From the NCBI RefSeq assembly GCF_002797375.1, contig NZ_KZ454941.1:1753090-1817089 (forward strand): a stretch of 64,000 nt of DNA. Reading direction: 5' to 3'. The stretch comes from Bacillus sp. FJAT-42315 (GTDB taxonomy: Bacteria; Bacillota; Bacilli; Bacillales; Domibacillaceae). Under the pieces are notes generated by a model. It saw nothing but the letters and a program-made list of their open reading frames with translations, made no database searches and was not told where the DNA came from. Of this stretch, positions 45,437-53,620 are shown piece by piece. Positions within the stretch are counted from its first letter, which is position 1. Each line of letters starts with the position of its first letter. Both the position numbers and the translations under genes were made by a program.

Positions 45437-46162
45437 TCATGGAAATTTTGACTGCGTTTGATACAACATCTCGGACACAGTGACACACTTGTAGCCATTT
45501 TTGTATAAGTGGGACAAAATAGCATCCAGTGCTTTCACTGTTTGCATGCGGTTGCCACCGGAGTCATGTAATAATACGATGTTACCTGGCTTGGTATTCG
45601 TGATGACATGATGGGCGATCTTGTCGGCTTTTGGCCTGTGCCAATCCTTTGTATCTTGATACCAAGACCATAACACAACTTGGTAACCATTTTTCCTTGC
45701 TGTTTCAACAATCAGGTCATTGTAAACTCCACCGACAGGACGATAAAGAACAGGTTTCCGTCCGGTAAGAGTAGAAACCAATTGGGTTGTTTTCTGTAAT
45801 TCCTTTGTTAACAAATCGGCACTGATTTTTTCACCGGATGCATGACTGTACGTATGATTGCCGATTTCATGGCCTTCCTTTGCTTGTCGTTTAATAATGG
45901 TTGGATATTTCTTTGCTTGCATACCTGTGACAAAAAAAGTGGCCTTCGCTTCATACTTTGCTAATATATCTAGAATTTCTGGAGTATAAATAGGGTGTGG
46001 TCCATCATCAAACGTCAGTGCTACTAGCTTCAAATCGGTGTGAACGTCCCAAATAATTGCTCCTGTTCGTTCATACTCTTCACGGCTCTTTTTAGAAGCT
46101 GTGGCGTGAGTGTTTGGAAGGAGATACATAATTATGATGATACAAACAATCGACTTTTTCAC
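45437..46162 (-). CDS. Secreted polysaccharide deacetylase (NodB domain)
   Basis: 241 residues with a signal peptide (residues ~1-22). NodB motifs: MT1 VALTFDDGPHP (catalytic and metal Asp), MT2 GNHTYSH (zinc His pair), MT3 LYRPVGGVYN, MT4 VLWSWYQDTKDW and MT5 NIVLLHDSGG. It probably deacetylates peptidoglycan or chitin-like GlcNAc polymers outside the membrane. The downstream small membrane-protein gene may be cotranscribed. Confidence 0.9.
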   Translation of the reverse strand: MKKSIVCIIIIMYLLPNTHATASKKSREEYERTGAIIWDVHTDLKLVALTFDDGPHPIYTPEILDILAKYEAKATFFVTGMQAKKYPTIIKRQAKEGHEIGNHTYSHASGEKISADLLTKELQKTTQLVSTLTGRKPVLYRPVGGVYNDLIVETARKNGYQVVLWSWYQDTKDWHRPKADKIAHHVITNTKPGNIVLLHDSGGNRMQTVKALDAILSHLYKNGYKCVTVSEMLYQTQSKFP

Positions 46163-46301
46163 ATGCTTTACACTCCTAATAATGAATTGATATAAGGTTT
46201 ATTTTGTGGATTCATTGAAAAAATTATTATAAAATACGAAGAATATTGAAGTTTTTTCAAAATATATATCAATCAAGTAACTATTTTGATGGAGGCTTGC
46301 G

Positions 46302-46910
46302 ATGCAACAGTGGATAGAGCAAGTGGTAGAACAGTTTGGCTATGTCGGTATTTTTTTACTGATGTGCTTAGAAAATGTATTTCCGCCGATTCCTTCCGAG
46401 TTGATTTTGCCATTCGGGGGATTTATGACGACGACCACGTCATTAACAGTCGGCGGTGTGATTGTAGCCGCAACAGCCGGCTCTGTGTCAGGGGCGTTGA
46501 TTTTATATGGCATTGGTCTACTCGTCGATGTGGAAAAAATGATGAAACTCATTGACAGATGGGGACATCTATTGAAAATCAAACAAGAAGATGTGCAAAA
46601 AGCGGATAACTGGTTTGATCAGAAAGGCTATTGGACCGTCTTCTTTTGCCGGATGGTTCCTTTAATACGTAGTTTAATTTCCATTCCTGCCGGGATGTCC
46701 AATATGAAATTATGGTTATTTCTATTGTTAACAACGAGCGGTACCCTCATTTGGAATACGCTTCTTGTGTACGCCGGCGCGAAATTAGGACAATCATGGG
46801 ATATTATCCTTTACTACATGGGAATTTACTCCGATGTGATCTACGTATTTATTGGCTTAGTCGCCATTTACGGATTGTATTGGTATATGAAAAAGAGGAA
46901 GGCGGCTTAG
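46302..46910 (+). CDS. DedA family membrane protein
   Basis: 202 residues with 5-6 hydrophobic segments. DedA signature pieces are FLENVFPPIPSELILPFGGF-like (LLMCLENVFPPIPSELILP) and the F.CRMVPLIRSLISIPAGMSNM block with the conserved Arg residues. DedA members act in lipid scrambling, such as undecaprenyl-phosphate or phosphatidylethanolamine transport across the membrane. GATGGAGG upstream. A strong terminator follows. Confidence 0.92.
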   Translation: MQQWIEQVVEQFGYVGIFLLMCLENVFPPIPSELILPFGGFMTTTTSLTVGGVIVAATAGSVSGALILYGIGLLVDVEKMMKLIDRWGHLLKIKQEDVQKADNWFDQKGYWTVFFCRMVPLIRSLISIPAGMSNMKLWLFLLLTTSGTLIWNTLLVYAGAKLGQSWDIILYYMGIYSDVIYVFIGLVAIYGLYWYMKKRKAA

Positions 46911-46913
46911 ATA

Positions 46914-46952
46914 AACAAAGAGCATTGAAGGCAACGTTCAATGCTCTTTGTC
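46914..46952 (+). terminator. Terminator after dedA
   Basis: ACAAAGAGCATTGA / TCAATGCTCTTTGT, perfect 14-bp stem. The U-tail is short on both sides. 46953-47061 holds nothing recognisable. Confidence 0.75.
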
Positions 46953-47061
46953 ATGCAGTTCATTGGAAGCTCAGAATGATATTGACCACAGCATGCACAT
47001 ATATAACCTGTTTGATCGTTCATTTTTTCGCTCTCCCAATTATTTTTATTTTCTCTTCTTT

Positions 47062-48162
47062 TTAACTCAACGCACTAGCAACATCATAATCCTCAAGTGG
47101 TACGTCCGTTTCTTCTCCTAAAGCAAGCTTAGCAAGCTCTGCTCCGATAAAAGGTCCCATCGTTAAGCCAGATGCGCCAAGCCCATTAGCAAAGAGTATG
47201 CCTTCATGTCCAGGGAGTGAGCCAAACACTGGCAAGAACCCGGGAGTAAATGGTCTGAAGCCGACTCGGGTTTCGAGGATAGTGGCATCTGCTAAGCCAG
47301 GGGCGATGTACAGTGCCTTATCTAATACTTCATGTACCCCACTTGCTGTCACGCGCGTATCAAAGCCAACTTCATTTTCATGCGTTGCCCCCGCCACGAT
47401 GCGATCATCAAACGCTAACATGTATTGATCGTTCGGCGGCATAATGACCGGCCATTCGTTAGTCGTAGCGTTCGGCAGCACGAAATGAATGATTTGTGCT
47501 TTTTGCGGTTCGACATTTGCTTGAACGTCTAATGAGGCGAGTAGTGATTTCGCCCAAACGCCTGCTGTAATAATGATTTGATCAAAAGTAAGGGTTTGAT
47601 CATTGACGATGATTTCGCGGTTATCTGTCCATTGGGCATTTCCTTCGATTAAAGTTGCCCCTAATTTTTTGGTCGCTCTGAGTAAGGCATCACGAAGCGC
47701 TCGGCCGTCGACGCGCGCCGCTCCACTTACATGCACCGCCCCGTAACCATCTCGAAGCGGCGGAAATAAAGCCTTCGCTTCCGCAGGACTTACAATTGTC
47801 ACTTCGCCAATTTCTGGCGCCTCTTCTCGCCGTTTCAAAGCACGCTCTTTCATCTTCACTAATTTTTCTTCGTCTTCATGCAAGCTTAAAGCTCCGACCT
47901 TGGCATACCCTGTATTTGTTTCACCCAATTGCTCCAATTCAGCAATTAATTTAGGATAAAACCGAGCACCGCCTTTAGCGAGGCGGTACCAAGCTTTATT
48001 TCGTCGCTGTGACAGCCACGGGCAAATAATTCCCGCCGCCGCACCTGTTGCTTGACCCTCGTCTTTTCGGTCGATGATCGTTACGTGAGCTCCTGTTTTA
48101 GCGAGGTGATAAGCAGTAGAAGCACCTAAAATTCCTGCGCCGATTACACAATATCTTTTCAT
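47062..48162 (-). CDS. FAD-dependent amino acid oxidase/dehydrogenase (DadA/YurR-like)
   Basis: ATG 48162 with AAGGGTG upstream; upstream in-frame starts have no ribosome binding site. 366 residues of the DAO family: N-terminal FAD-binding CVIGAGILGASTAYHLA, the TGAAAGIICPW segment, IIITAGVWAKSLL, and the C-terminal LFANGLGASGLTMGPFIGAELAKL. It probably oxidises a D-amino acid or glycine-like amine. No acceptor or transport partner is adjacent. Confidence 0.88.
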   Translation of the reverse strand: MKRYCVIGAGILGASTAYHLAKTGAHVTIIDRKDEGQATGAAAGIICPWLSQRRNKAWYRLAKGGARFYPKLIAELEQLGETNTGYAKVGALSLHEDEEKLVKMKERALKRREEAPEIGEVTIVSPAEAKALFPPLRDGYGAVHVSGAARVDGRALRDALLRATKKLGATLIEGNAQWTDNREIIVNDQTLTFDQIIITAGVWAKSLLASLDVQANVEPQKAQIIHFVLPNATTNEWPVIMPPNDQYMLAFDDRIVAGATHENEVGFDTRVTASGVHEVLDKALYIAPGLADATILETRVGFRPFTPGFLPVFGSLPGHEGILFANGLGASGLTMGPFIGAELAKLALGEETDVPLEDYDVASALS

Positions 48163-48276
48163 TACTGACACCCTTTTTTTCATTTTCTTGTCTATCATAG
48201 CAGTTTTCTTTTTTTACATACAATATAAGAATTGTTGGACACGCCGTTTGCATAAATTGGAATAAGGGGGTGTAGG

Positions 48277-49008
48277 ATGAACAAACAAGTACAGTCATTT
48301 TTACCGCGAGATGATCGTATACTCGATGTCAAGCAAGGGGACGTCACGGGAGATGGGCAAGTAGACACAGTATATTTAATTGGAACGAAACGAGAAGACA
48401 GTCCATATGTCCAAAATATTACATTGGTCGTTGAATATGGCGATCAGTCTATAGCGACGATTCGTTTGCAGGAGAGTTCGGGATATCATCCGACCATTTT
48501 TTTAGGTGATATGACGGGAGATCAGGTCGATGATGTGCTGATCGTTATTGATTCGGGAGGGAGCGGCGGTATCGTCTATGCGTACATCTATTCATTTATT
48601 CAAGGAAAAATGAAACCTATTTTCGATTCGGACGTATTTAATAATAGTAGTCAATATGAAGTCAATTATCGCGATCAATATGTCGTAGAAGTGATTAGTT
48701 CTCGTCCGTCCAAACGTTACACGCTCAGTTTAAAATATAGGGGACAGGATTATTTAACTGACATTTATAATTCTGACGGAACATTAAAACAACCGATTCA
48801 AGGCTTTATCTCACCACTAGCGGGCATTTATCCAACCGATTTTGATCGAGATGGAACGTATGAATTAGTCATGTTTCAAAATATCGCAGGTCAGTATAAT
48901 GCCGATCGGCTCGGATATATGAACAATATATGGGGGTGGGATGGACAGAATTTTGTTCCGTTACGTCAAACGGTGGAAATCCTTGGAGAAAATATCTCTT
49001 TGTCTTAA
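48277..49008 (+). CDS. FG-GAP/VCBS-repeat-like protein
   Basis: 243 residues, ATG with AAGGGGG upstream. Calcium-binding-like repeats DVTGDGQVDTVYLIG, DMTGDQVDDVLIV and DFDRDGTYELVMF follow the FG-GAP/VCBS pattern of D-x-[DT]-x-D-G. No signal peptide is visible, unusual for a family that is mostly extracellular; in bacilli such proteins can be spore-coat associated (inference). The gene ends just before the IS200/IS605-like region. Confidence 0.7.
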   Translation: MNKQVQSFLPRDDRILDVKQGDVTGDGQVDTVYLIGTKREDSPYVQNITLVVEYGDQSIATIRLQESSGYHPTIFLGDMTGDQVDDVLIVIDSGGSGGIVYAYIYSFIQGKMKPIFDSDVFNNSSQYEVNYRDQYVVEVISSRPSKRYTLSLKYRGQDYLTDIYNSDGTLKQPIQGFISPLAGIYPTDFDRDGTYELVMFQNIAGQYNADRLGYMNNIWGWDGQNFVPLRQTVEILGENISLS

Positions 49009-49021
49009 ATAGATATTTATA

Positions 49022-49195
49022 TTACACTTTAACCATAACCCGAGAGAAGTTCGCTTCTTCAAGGAGCGTGAAGGGCACAGCCCAGCGAGTAGGGAGGGGG
49101 TGAATCTCGGTTCGGCACAGCCGAAAAGCGTTTGGTTGAGGATATCCCGAACTTTGTCGAAAGAAAAAAGGATGACATTTTCCATCTCCTCTTGA
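49022..49195. other. Non-coding flank upstream of tnpB, probable remnant of an IS200/IS605-like element
   Basis: A GC-richer stretch with local hairpins (GGGCACAGCCC, CGGTTCGGCACAGCCG) and a CGAGTAGGGAGGGGGTGAA segment, unlike the AT-rich intergenic DNA around it. No coding frame with a ribosome binding site on the plus strand. It could be the end of another copy or the left end of this element. Confidence 0.4.
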
Positions 49196-49231
49196 TGGGA
49201 ACGTAGTGACCTTCAAGCTGAACTCAAAGGC

Positions 49232-50245
49232 TTGTATCCTCTTCACAGTCAGACGATCCAAGCGGTATGTCATAAGTTTTTGTGTGCCCGAGAAGGAGTT
49301 CGCCAAGCAAGAAAAACAAATAAGTCCATCCGGTATCCATACAAAGAGAAGTTAGTGTTTCATCCTAAATGGGTCGACAAATCCTTCGTGTTGGAAGGAC
49401 GGAAATTAATACTTAGCTTAGGAAGATGGCAAGGGAAACAACAGACACCACTCGTGTTGACGCTTGCCTCGGTTCCAACTGGTGTGCTCAAAGAAGTAGA
49501 ACTCGTCTATGACGGCCGATGGCATGCCTGTTTGTCATATGAAGACGGCATCGAGCCTGTACCGATTCAAGACGGTCATACAGCCGCGATTGATCCAGGT
49601 GAGATTCATACGATTGCCGCTGTCAGTACAAATGAACAAGCACTGGTGATTTCGGGCAGAAAGATGCGCAGCGTTCACCGGTTGCGAAATAAAAAAGTGA
49701 GAGAGCTACAAATTCTCATGAGTCGGTGTCAAAAAGGGTCCAGAAAATGGCGCCAATACAACTGGGCGAAGAAGTATATTCTCTCCAAAAGCGAACGGCA
49801 GCTAGGGGATCTCCTGCATAAGACGACTCGTGCTTTTGTGAACTGGTGCGTGGAACAAAAGGTCGGTCATGTCGCTCTTGGCGATGTGGAAGGCGTTCAA
49901 CGACACACAAGCAAGCGAAACAAAAAACGAAAACGAATTCGTTCCAAACAAGTGAATCAAAAACTAAGCAACTGGAGCTTTGGAAAACTCACGAAACAGT
50001 TGGCCTATAAATTAGAAGCGGCTGGTGTCTCCTTATCAAAAGAAAACGAAGCCTACACGACGCAAGCATGCCCTGCTTGTGGAAAACGAAACAAAGTCCA
50101 TTCACGAAACTATCAATGCTCTTGTGGATATGAACGGCATCGGGATATCCACGGTGCAGGGAACATCTTATCCCAGTATGTGCACGGGAAGTTTCGAGAA
50201 GTGATGCTGACTGACATCACGTATCTACGTCCTGTACAGGCGTAG
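49232..50245 (+). CDS. tnpB: TnpB (IS200/IS605-group RNA-guided nuclease), 5' end damaged
   Basis: The in-frame homology begins just before the TTG at 49232 (SDLQAELKGLYPLHSQTIQAV), but a stop at 49193 lies upstream and no start with a ribosome binding site is present. The first ~30-50 residues of the WED/REC part are therefore missing. The remaining ~337 residues carry RuvC motifs AAIDPGEIHTIAA (Asp), VALGDVEGV (Glu) and HRDIHGAGNIL (Asp), and the zinc finger CPACGK / CSCGY. TnpB cuts DNA guided by an RNA from the element's 3' end. No tnpA is nearby, so it is a stand-alone IS1341-type copy and is probably inactive. Confidence 0.8.
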   Translation: MYPLHSQTIQAVCHKFLCAREGVRQARKTNKSIRYPYKEKLVFHPKWVDKSFVLEGRKLILSLGRWQGKQQTPLVLTLASVPTGVLKEVELVYDGRWHACLSYEDGIEPVPIQDGHTAAIDPGEIHTIAAVSTNEQALVISGRKMRSVHRLRNKKVRELQILMSRCQKGSRKWRQYNWAKKYILSKSERQLGDLLHKTTRAFVNWCVEQKVGHVALGDVEGVQRHTSKRNKKRKRIRSKQVNQKLSNWSFGKLTKQLAYKLEAAGVSLSKENEAYTTQACPACGKRNKVHSRNYQCSCGYERHRDIHGAGNILSQYVHGKFREVMLTDITYLRPVQA

Positions 50246-50480
50246 TAGATGGGCAGAACCGCCCCAGAGAGAGAATGTTCTCTCTTTGTTGCTTACGGTG
50301 GCAGCAAGCCGTCGAGAGACTTCTTGCGTCAAGACCACTGCTTCCATATGGGAGCGTCAGTCCCCGAGAAAGACGAGGGTGTCGTGTACACCTATGGACA
50401 TCGTCCAGCTTCTGATATCGAGGGGATCGACAAGAAACCTCCACCTCAAAGTGCGAAGTGATAGGTGGGGGAGGTTCATC
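50246..50480 (+). ncRNA. Candidate omega-RNA / right end of the tnpB element
   Basis: The 3' flank of tnpB is non-coding and rich in local helices: GAGAGAA/TTCTCTC, and a final hairpin AACCTCCACCT ... AGGTGGGGGAGGTT that ends at GGTTCA (~50477). In TnpB systems the guide RNA overlaps the 3' end of the gene and ends at the element's right boundary, with the guide taken from the flank. The boundary is inferred from the hairpin; it sits just before the ribosome binding site of the next gene. Confidence 0.55.
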
Positions 50481-50504
50481 CATAAAAAAGAAAGGAGCAA
50501 AAAA

Positions 50505-51173
50505 ATGAATGTTCGTATTGCAAGTATTAAGAAAGATGCGAGAGACGCTTTAGCCGGAAGTTGGGGAACCGCTGTCGTCCTAATGCTGATCATGTTTCTG
50601 ATTGGTGGGATCGTACCGACAATTTTTGATATTGTGGCTGTCGGAGGGCTCGAAAATTGGGTGGATCAAACGAATACATCTATGGAAGGGGACCTTTTTA
50701 GTTTATTCATTAGTTTTGTTATGATTCCTTTTTCCATTTCAGCAATGTATTGGTTCTTTTTACATTTAGTTCGAGGAGAGCGACAAAGTGTTGGGGATGT
50801 ATTTTCTATCTATGCCAATATGAGTTTAGCGTTTAAGACAGTTGGTGTTTCCATTTTAATCGGGATTTTTGTCTTTTTATGGTCATTATTGTTAGTTATT
50901 CCTGGGATTATTAAAGCTTTTTCTTATTCGCAAACATATTTTATTATGAAAGATCATCCTGAACTATCGATGCTTGAAGCTATTACAGAAAGTAAACGCC
51001 GCATGAAAGGCTATAAGTGGAGTTATTTTGTATTATATTTAAGCTTTATTGGCTGGGCATTTTTAGCATTACTCACATTCGGAATCGGTTATTTATGGTT
51101 AGCTCCGTACGTGCAAGCGTCAATGGCTGCTTTCTATGATAAGCATATTGCTGATCAACATCAGGAAGTGTAA
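50505..51173 (+). CDS. DUF975-like integral membrane protein
   Basis: ATG 50505 with AAAGGAGC upstream; the long frame from 50286 runs through the tnpB right end and is not coding. 222 residues with four to five membrane segments and the pattern KKDARDALAGSWGTAVVLMLI ... MIPFSISAMYWFFLHLVRGE ... SYSQTYFIMKDHPELSMLEAITESKRRMKGYKW typical of the DUF975 family. Function unknown. The tnpB element ends about 25 bp before its start, so the native promoter may have been displaced. Confidence 0.8.
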   Translation: MNVRIASIKKDARDALAGSWGTAVVLMLIMFLIGGIVPTIFDIVAVGGLENWVDQTNTSMEGDLFSLFISFVMIPFSISAMYWFFLHLVRGERQSVGDVFSIYANMSLAFKTVGVSILIGIFVFLWSLLLVIPGIIKAFSYSQTYFIMKDHPELSMLEAITESKRRMKGYKWSYFVLYLSFIGWAFLALLTFGIGYLWLAPYVQASMAAFYDKHIADQHQEV

Positions 51174-51180
51174 AGGGATC

Positions 51181-51222
51181 AAAAGGCTGTCTTTATGAAG
51201 GCAGTCTTTTGCTTTTTCTTTG
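51181..51222 (+). terminator. Terminator after the DUF975 gene
   Basis: AAGGCTGTC / GGCAGTCTT hairpin, then TTGCTTTTTC. Confidence 0.75.
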
Positions 51223-51237
51223 TTTTTTCTGTATAAT
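51209..51237 (+). promoter_or_regulatory. Sigma-A promoter of the cobalamin riboswitch leader
   Basis: TTGCTT (51209-51214), 17-nt spacer, TATAAT (51232-51237), followed about 20 bp later by the aptamer. It overlaps the tail of the preceding terminator. Confidence 0.65.
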
Positions 51238-51257
51238 AAAATGATAACAGAATATTC

Positions 51258-51425
51258 GGAATTAACGGTGTCGATATCGACTTAATAGGGAATTTGGTGC
51301 GAAGCCAAAGCTGTCCCCGCAACTGTAAGTGTGGATGAAATGAGAAGACCACTGTGTAAGCTTGCTTATACGGGAAGGCTCAAAGTAAAACGAAGCACAA
51401 GTCAGGAGACCTGCCATGCATTCCG
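51258..51425 (+). ncRNA. Cobalamin (AdoCbl) riboswitch
   Basis: The class consensus is present: GGTG..GAT, TTAATAGGGAATTTGGTG, GCGAAGCCAAAGCTGTCCCC, GCAACTGTAAG, the CACTG block, GGGAAGGC and the B12 box-like GAAGCACAAGTCAGGAGACC with TGCC at the end. It turns the downstream gene off when adenosylcobalamin is plentiful. The gene downstream is an AcuA-like acetyltransferase, not a cobalamin synthesis or transport gene. Confidence 0.95.
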
Positions 51426-51498
51426 TAAGTTTCATTTCTTCGGGGAGTGAGAAATTGAATCGGCAGCTTTTTTTCCTGTGCTATTTTCTGCCGTTTTC

Positions 51499-51530
51499 AG
51501 CTCTTTCTAGAAGAAAGAGTTTTTTATTTT
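51499..51530 (+). terminator. Expression-platform terminator of the cobalamin riboswitch
   Basis: CTCTTTCT / AGAAAGAG hairpin with TTTTTTATTTT tail, 30 bp before the acetyltransferase start. A longer GGCAG/CTGCC helix upstream may form the antiterminator. Confidence 0.8.
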
Positions 51531-51558
51531 GGAAAAAAGAGAACGGAGGATGTAGATA

Positions 51559-52131
51559 ATGAAAATAATTGTAAATCAAGAGGAAGTCCAAATGAATATG
51601 AAAAGGCTTACATTCCATTCCTTACTCAATCGATTTCGCGAGCCTGATCATCAGCAAGCGACGTTACGAGCGGCACTGAGTGAGGAAGTAACGATGTCTT
51701 TAGCTATTGATTGTGATACGATTATCGGCTACACCGTTGTGTTGCCACCTGAAAAAGAAGAAAGATGGAGCAATCTGCCTTTCGTTCGTGCGCTAGGTGT
51801 AGTCGAGGTGGCTCCAAGTTTCAGGGGGAAAGGAATAGCGAAACAGCTAGTCCAAACGGTAACGGCTAATCCTGCATTAGAAAGTAAAATCATTATTTCA
51901 CTAGAATATTATTGGCATTGGGATTTGCAAATAACGAAAGGAGATGCTTACGCATATAAACAATTGCTAAAAAACATGTTGCAGGCGAGTCGCTTTGAGG
52001 ACATCCAAACGAATGAACCTGACATTGCGGGCTATCCGTACAATTTTATGATGGGGCGTATTGGGAAGGAGATTACGAGCGAAGAGCTTTATCGGTTTAT
52101 GAAACTAGCTGATCCGGATGCGTTTGTGTGA
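51559..52131 (+). CDS. AcuA-like GNAT acetyltransferase under cobalamin riboswitch control
   Basis: 190 residues, ATG with ACGGAGGA upstream. GNAT core: ALGVVEVAPSFRGKGIAKQLVQ (acetyl-CoA site RGKGIA), then LEYYWHWDLQITKGDAYAYKQLLKNML and NEPDIAGYPYNFMMGRIGK. These blocks match B. subtilis AcuA (EYYWHWDL, EPEI, MARIGK), which acetylates and inactivates acetyl-CoA synthetase. No acuB, acuC or acsA is nearby. The tie to B12 suggests it regulates an acyl-CoA ligase whose pathway needs cobalamin, such as propionate or ethanolamine use (inference). Confidence 0.85.
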   Translation: MKIIVNQEEVQMNMKRLTFHSLLNRFREPDHQQATLRAALSEEVTMSLAIDCDTIIGYTVVLPPEKEERWSNLPFVRALGVVEVAPSFRGKGIAKQLVQTVTANPALESKIIISLEYYWHWDLQITKGDAYAYKQLLKNMLQASRFEDIQTNEPDIAGYPYNFMMGRIGKEITSEELYRFMKLADPDAFV

Positions 52132-52246
52132 CATAAACAGACATGTTCAATTTTATTTTATCATAATACGTTGTGAATGTTCAGTCTTTATTTCTATTTA
52201 TTTCCTGGGTAATATTTTCTTTATGTTGCCATGAGGGGGATAGAAG

Positions 52247-52570
52247 ATGATTAACTATACAATTCGGTCATTAGAAGGCTATACAGACAAAATAGGAGAT
52301 CTCGTTTCGATGTTAGAGCATACAAGAGCTGTAACGCTAAGTGAGGTAGCTCATTTCAGTCAGTGGGAGTTAGATCATGTAAGTGACCAAGAAGCGAATA
52401 GTATTGGCGCTCTTTTACTGTATATCGCTTCCATTGAAGCTGTTTATCAAGTAATATCATTTGAAAATAGGGATTTTAATGAGGAGGAGCAATTGAAATG
52501 GGGAGCGGCGTTGCAATTAGGAGAGAGCGCAAGCCGGATACTGAAAAAGCAACTTCAAAATAAGGTATAA
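52247..52570 (+). CDS. Short DinB/DUF664-like protein
   Basis: 107 residues; ATG with GAGGGGGATAG upstream. The N-terminal half of a DinB-type four-helix bundle is recognisable (YTDKIGDLVSMLEHTR, LDHVSDQEANSIGALLLYIASIEAVYQ). Full members are about 150-170 residues and carry three metal-binding His; here only the first helices and few His are present. So it may be a truncated, non-metal relative. Proteins of this type may bind bacillithiol or damaged thiols. Confidence 0.6.
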   Translation: MINYTIRSLEGYTDKIGDLVSMLEHTRAVTLSEVAHFSQWELDHVSDQEANSIGALLLYIASIEAVYQVISFENRDFNEEEQLKWGAALQLGESASRILKKQLQNKV

Positions 52571-52636
52571 CAATCTTCCAACTATGTATGTATTAACCTA
52601 TTGTGATATAGTTATAAAAAATGGAGGTAGTCATAG

Positions 52637-53260
52637 ATGAAAATATCAATTACGAGAGCTTTAGCGGAGCTGAAACTATTAGATAAACGGATTCATTCGA
52701 CGATGAATTCCACTCCATTGATTCAATACCATGTCGGTAATAAACCGGTCAGTGGCTTTGCTTCTGTGAAGGAGTTTGAAGAGAAAGCACGTGCCAGCTA
52801 TCAATCGACGCTAGCTTTAATTAAACGCCGAAATGCGATTAAGTCAGCGATTGTTTTATCGAATGCGAAAACGAACGTTGAAATTGCCGGTCATACATAT
52901 ACGGTTGCTGAAGCGATTGAACGCAAAACATCGATCCAATATGAGCAGGAGCTTCTGCAAAAGATGAAGCGTGAGTTCTCATCGGTGACAGATGACGTGG
53001 AAGAGATTAATGCAGAGGTCAAGGAACAGCTAGACCGCCAATTAGAAGTGCTATACGGCCGGGAAGCGAAATTGAAAGTCGAAGAAAGCAATGAGTTGAC
53101 GAAAAGCTATCGTGAAAAACACGAAGCAAAAATCGTTGATCCACTCAAGCTACGTGACGAATACGAACAGCTAGAAAAAAAGATTGACGAGTTTTTAACA
53201 GAAGTCGATTTCGTTCTATCCACGTCCAATACGTTGACAGAAATTGAAGTACCTGAATAA
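52637..53260 (+). CDS. Hypothetical coiled-coil protein, 207 aa
   Basis: ATG behind ATGGAGG. The sequence is hydrophilic and strongly helical (YREKHEAKIVDPLKLRDEYEQLEKKIDEFLTEVDFVL), with TPLIQYHVGNKPVSGFASVKEFEEKARASYQSTLALIKRRNAIKSAIVLSNAKT in its N-terminal third. This has the look of a phage or tail-assembly-associated protein, but no other phage gene is near. I do not recognise its family. Its natural terminator at 53573 is separated from it by the MITE-like element. Confidence 0.6.
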   Translation: MKISITRALAELKLLDKRIHSTMNSTPLIQYHVGNKPVSGFASVKEFEEKARASYQSTLALIKRRNAIKSAIVLSNAKTNVEIAGHTYTVAEAIERKTSIQYEQELLQKMKREFSSVTDDVEEINAEVKEQLDRQLEVLYGREAKLKVEESNELTKSYREKHEAKIVDPLKLRDEYEQLEKKIDEFLTEVDFVLSTSNTLTEIEVPE

Positions 53261-53271
53261 AGTGAATAAAT

Positions 53272-53557
53272 ACTAGTTAGTTAGTCGAAAATCAAGGCAA
53301 CTGAACAGGTGCTCGCGGCTTTGACCTTACAGCCGCTCCAACTTTTATCATAATCAGATCATTTAGTGAGATACTAAATAAATGGGATAAAAGCTCAAAG
53401 CTCAAAGTTCAGCACTCAGAGCTCAAAAATCAAGACTCTTATCATTCAAAGCTCAAGACTTACAAGCTTACAAATTCGATCAAATCCATGAGCCCGGCTT
53501 ATACGGTGGTTGTTCATCGACCGTCTTGATTGCCGCATGGCTGACTAGCTAACTAGG
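53272..53557. repeat. MITE-like element with terminal inverted repeats
   Basis: CTAGTTAGTTAGTC (from 53273) at the left end matches the complement of GACTAGCTAACTAG (53543-53556) at the right with one mismatch; a second near-match is AATCAAGGCA versus TGATTGCC. The ~285-bp interior has no gene and contains repeated AAAGCTCAA/GAGCTCAAA words (53390-53475). It separates the gene at 52637 from its apparent terminator. Confidence 0.5.
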
Positions 53558-53572
53558 CTACATACAACAAGC

Positions 53573-53607
53573 GACTGCCATCATTTTTCGAAGGCAGTCA
53601 TTTTTTA
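53573..53607 (+). terminator. Terminator beyond the MITE-like element
   Basis: GACTGCC / GGCAGTC hairpin, tail ATTTTTTATC on the plus strand. It may also help end the minus-strand MCP transcript. Confidence 0.75.
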
Positions 53608-53620
53608 TCAACCAAACTGT

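Noticed and set aside
49022-49306. 94-codon minus-strand frame across the tnpB upstream region
   Set aside because: No ribosome binding site; it spans hairpin-rich non-coding DNA and the start of tnpB.
52637-53260. Prophage remnant
   Set aside because: The protein looks phage-like in composition, but no integrase, capsid, terminase or tail gene is nearby.
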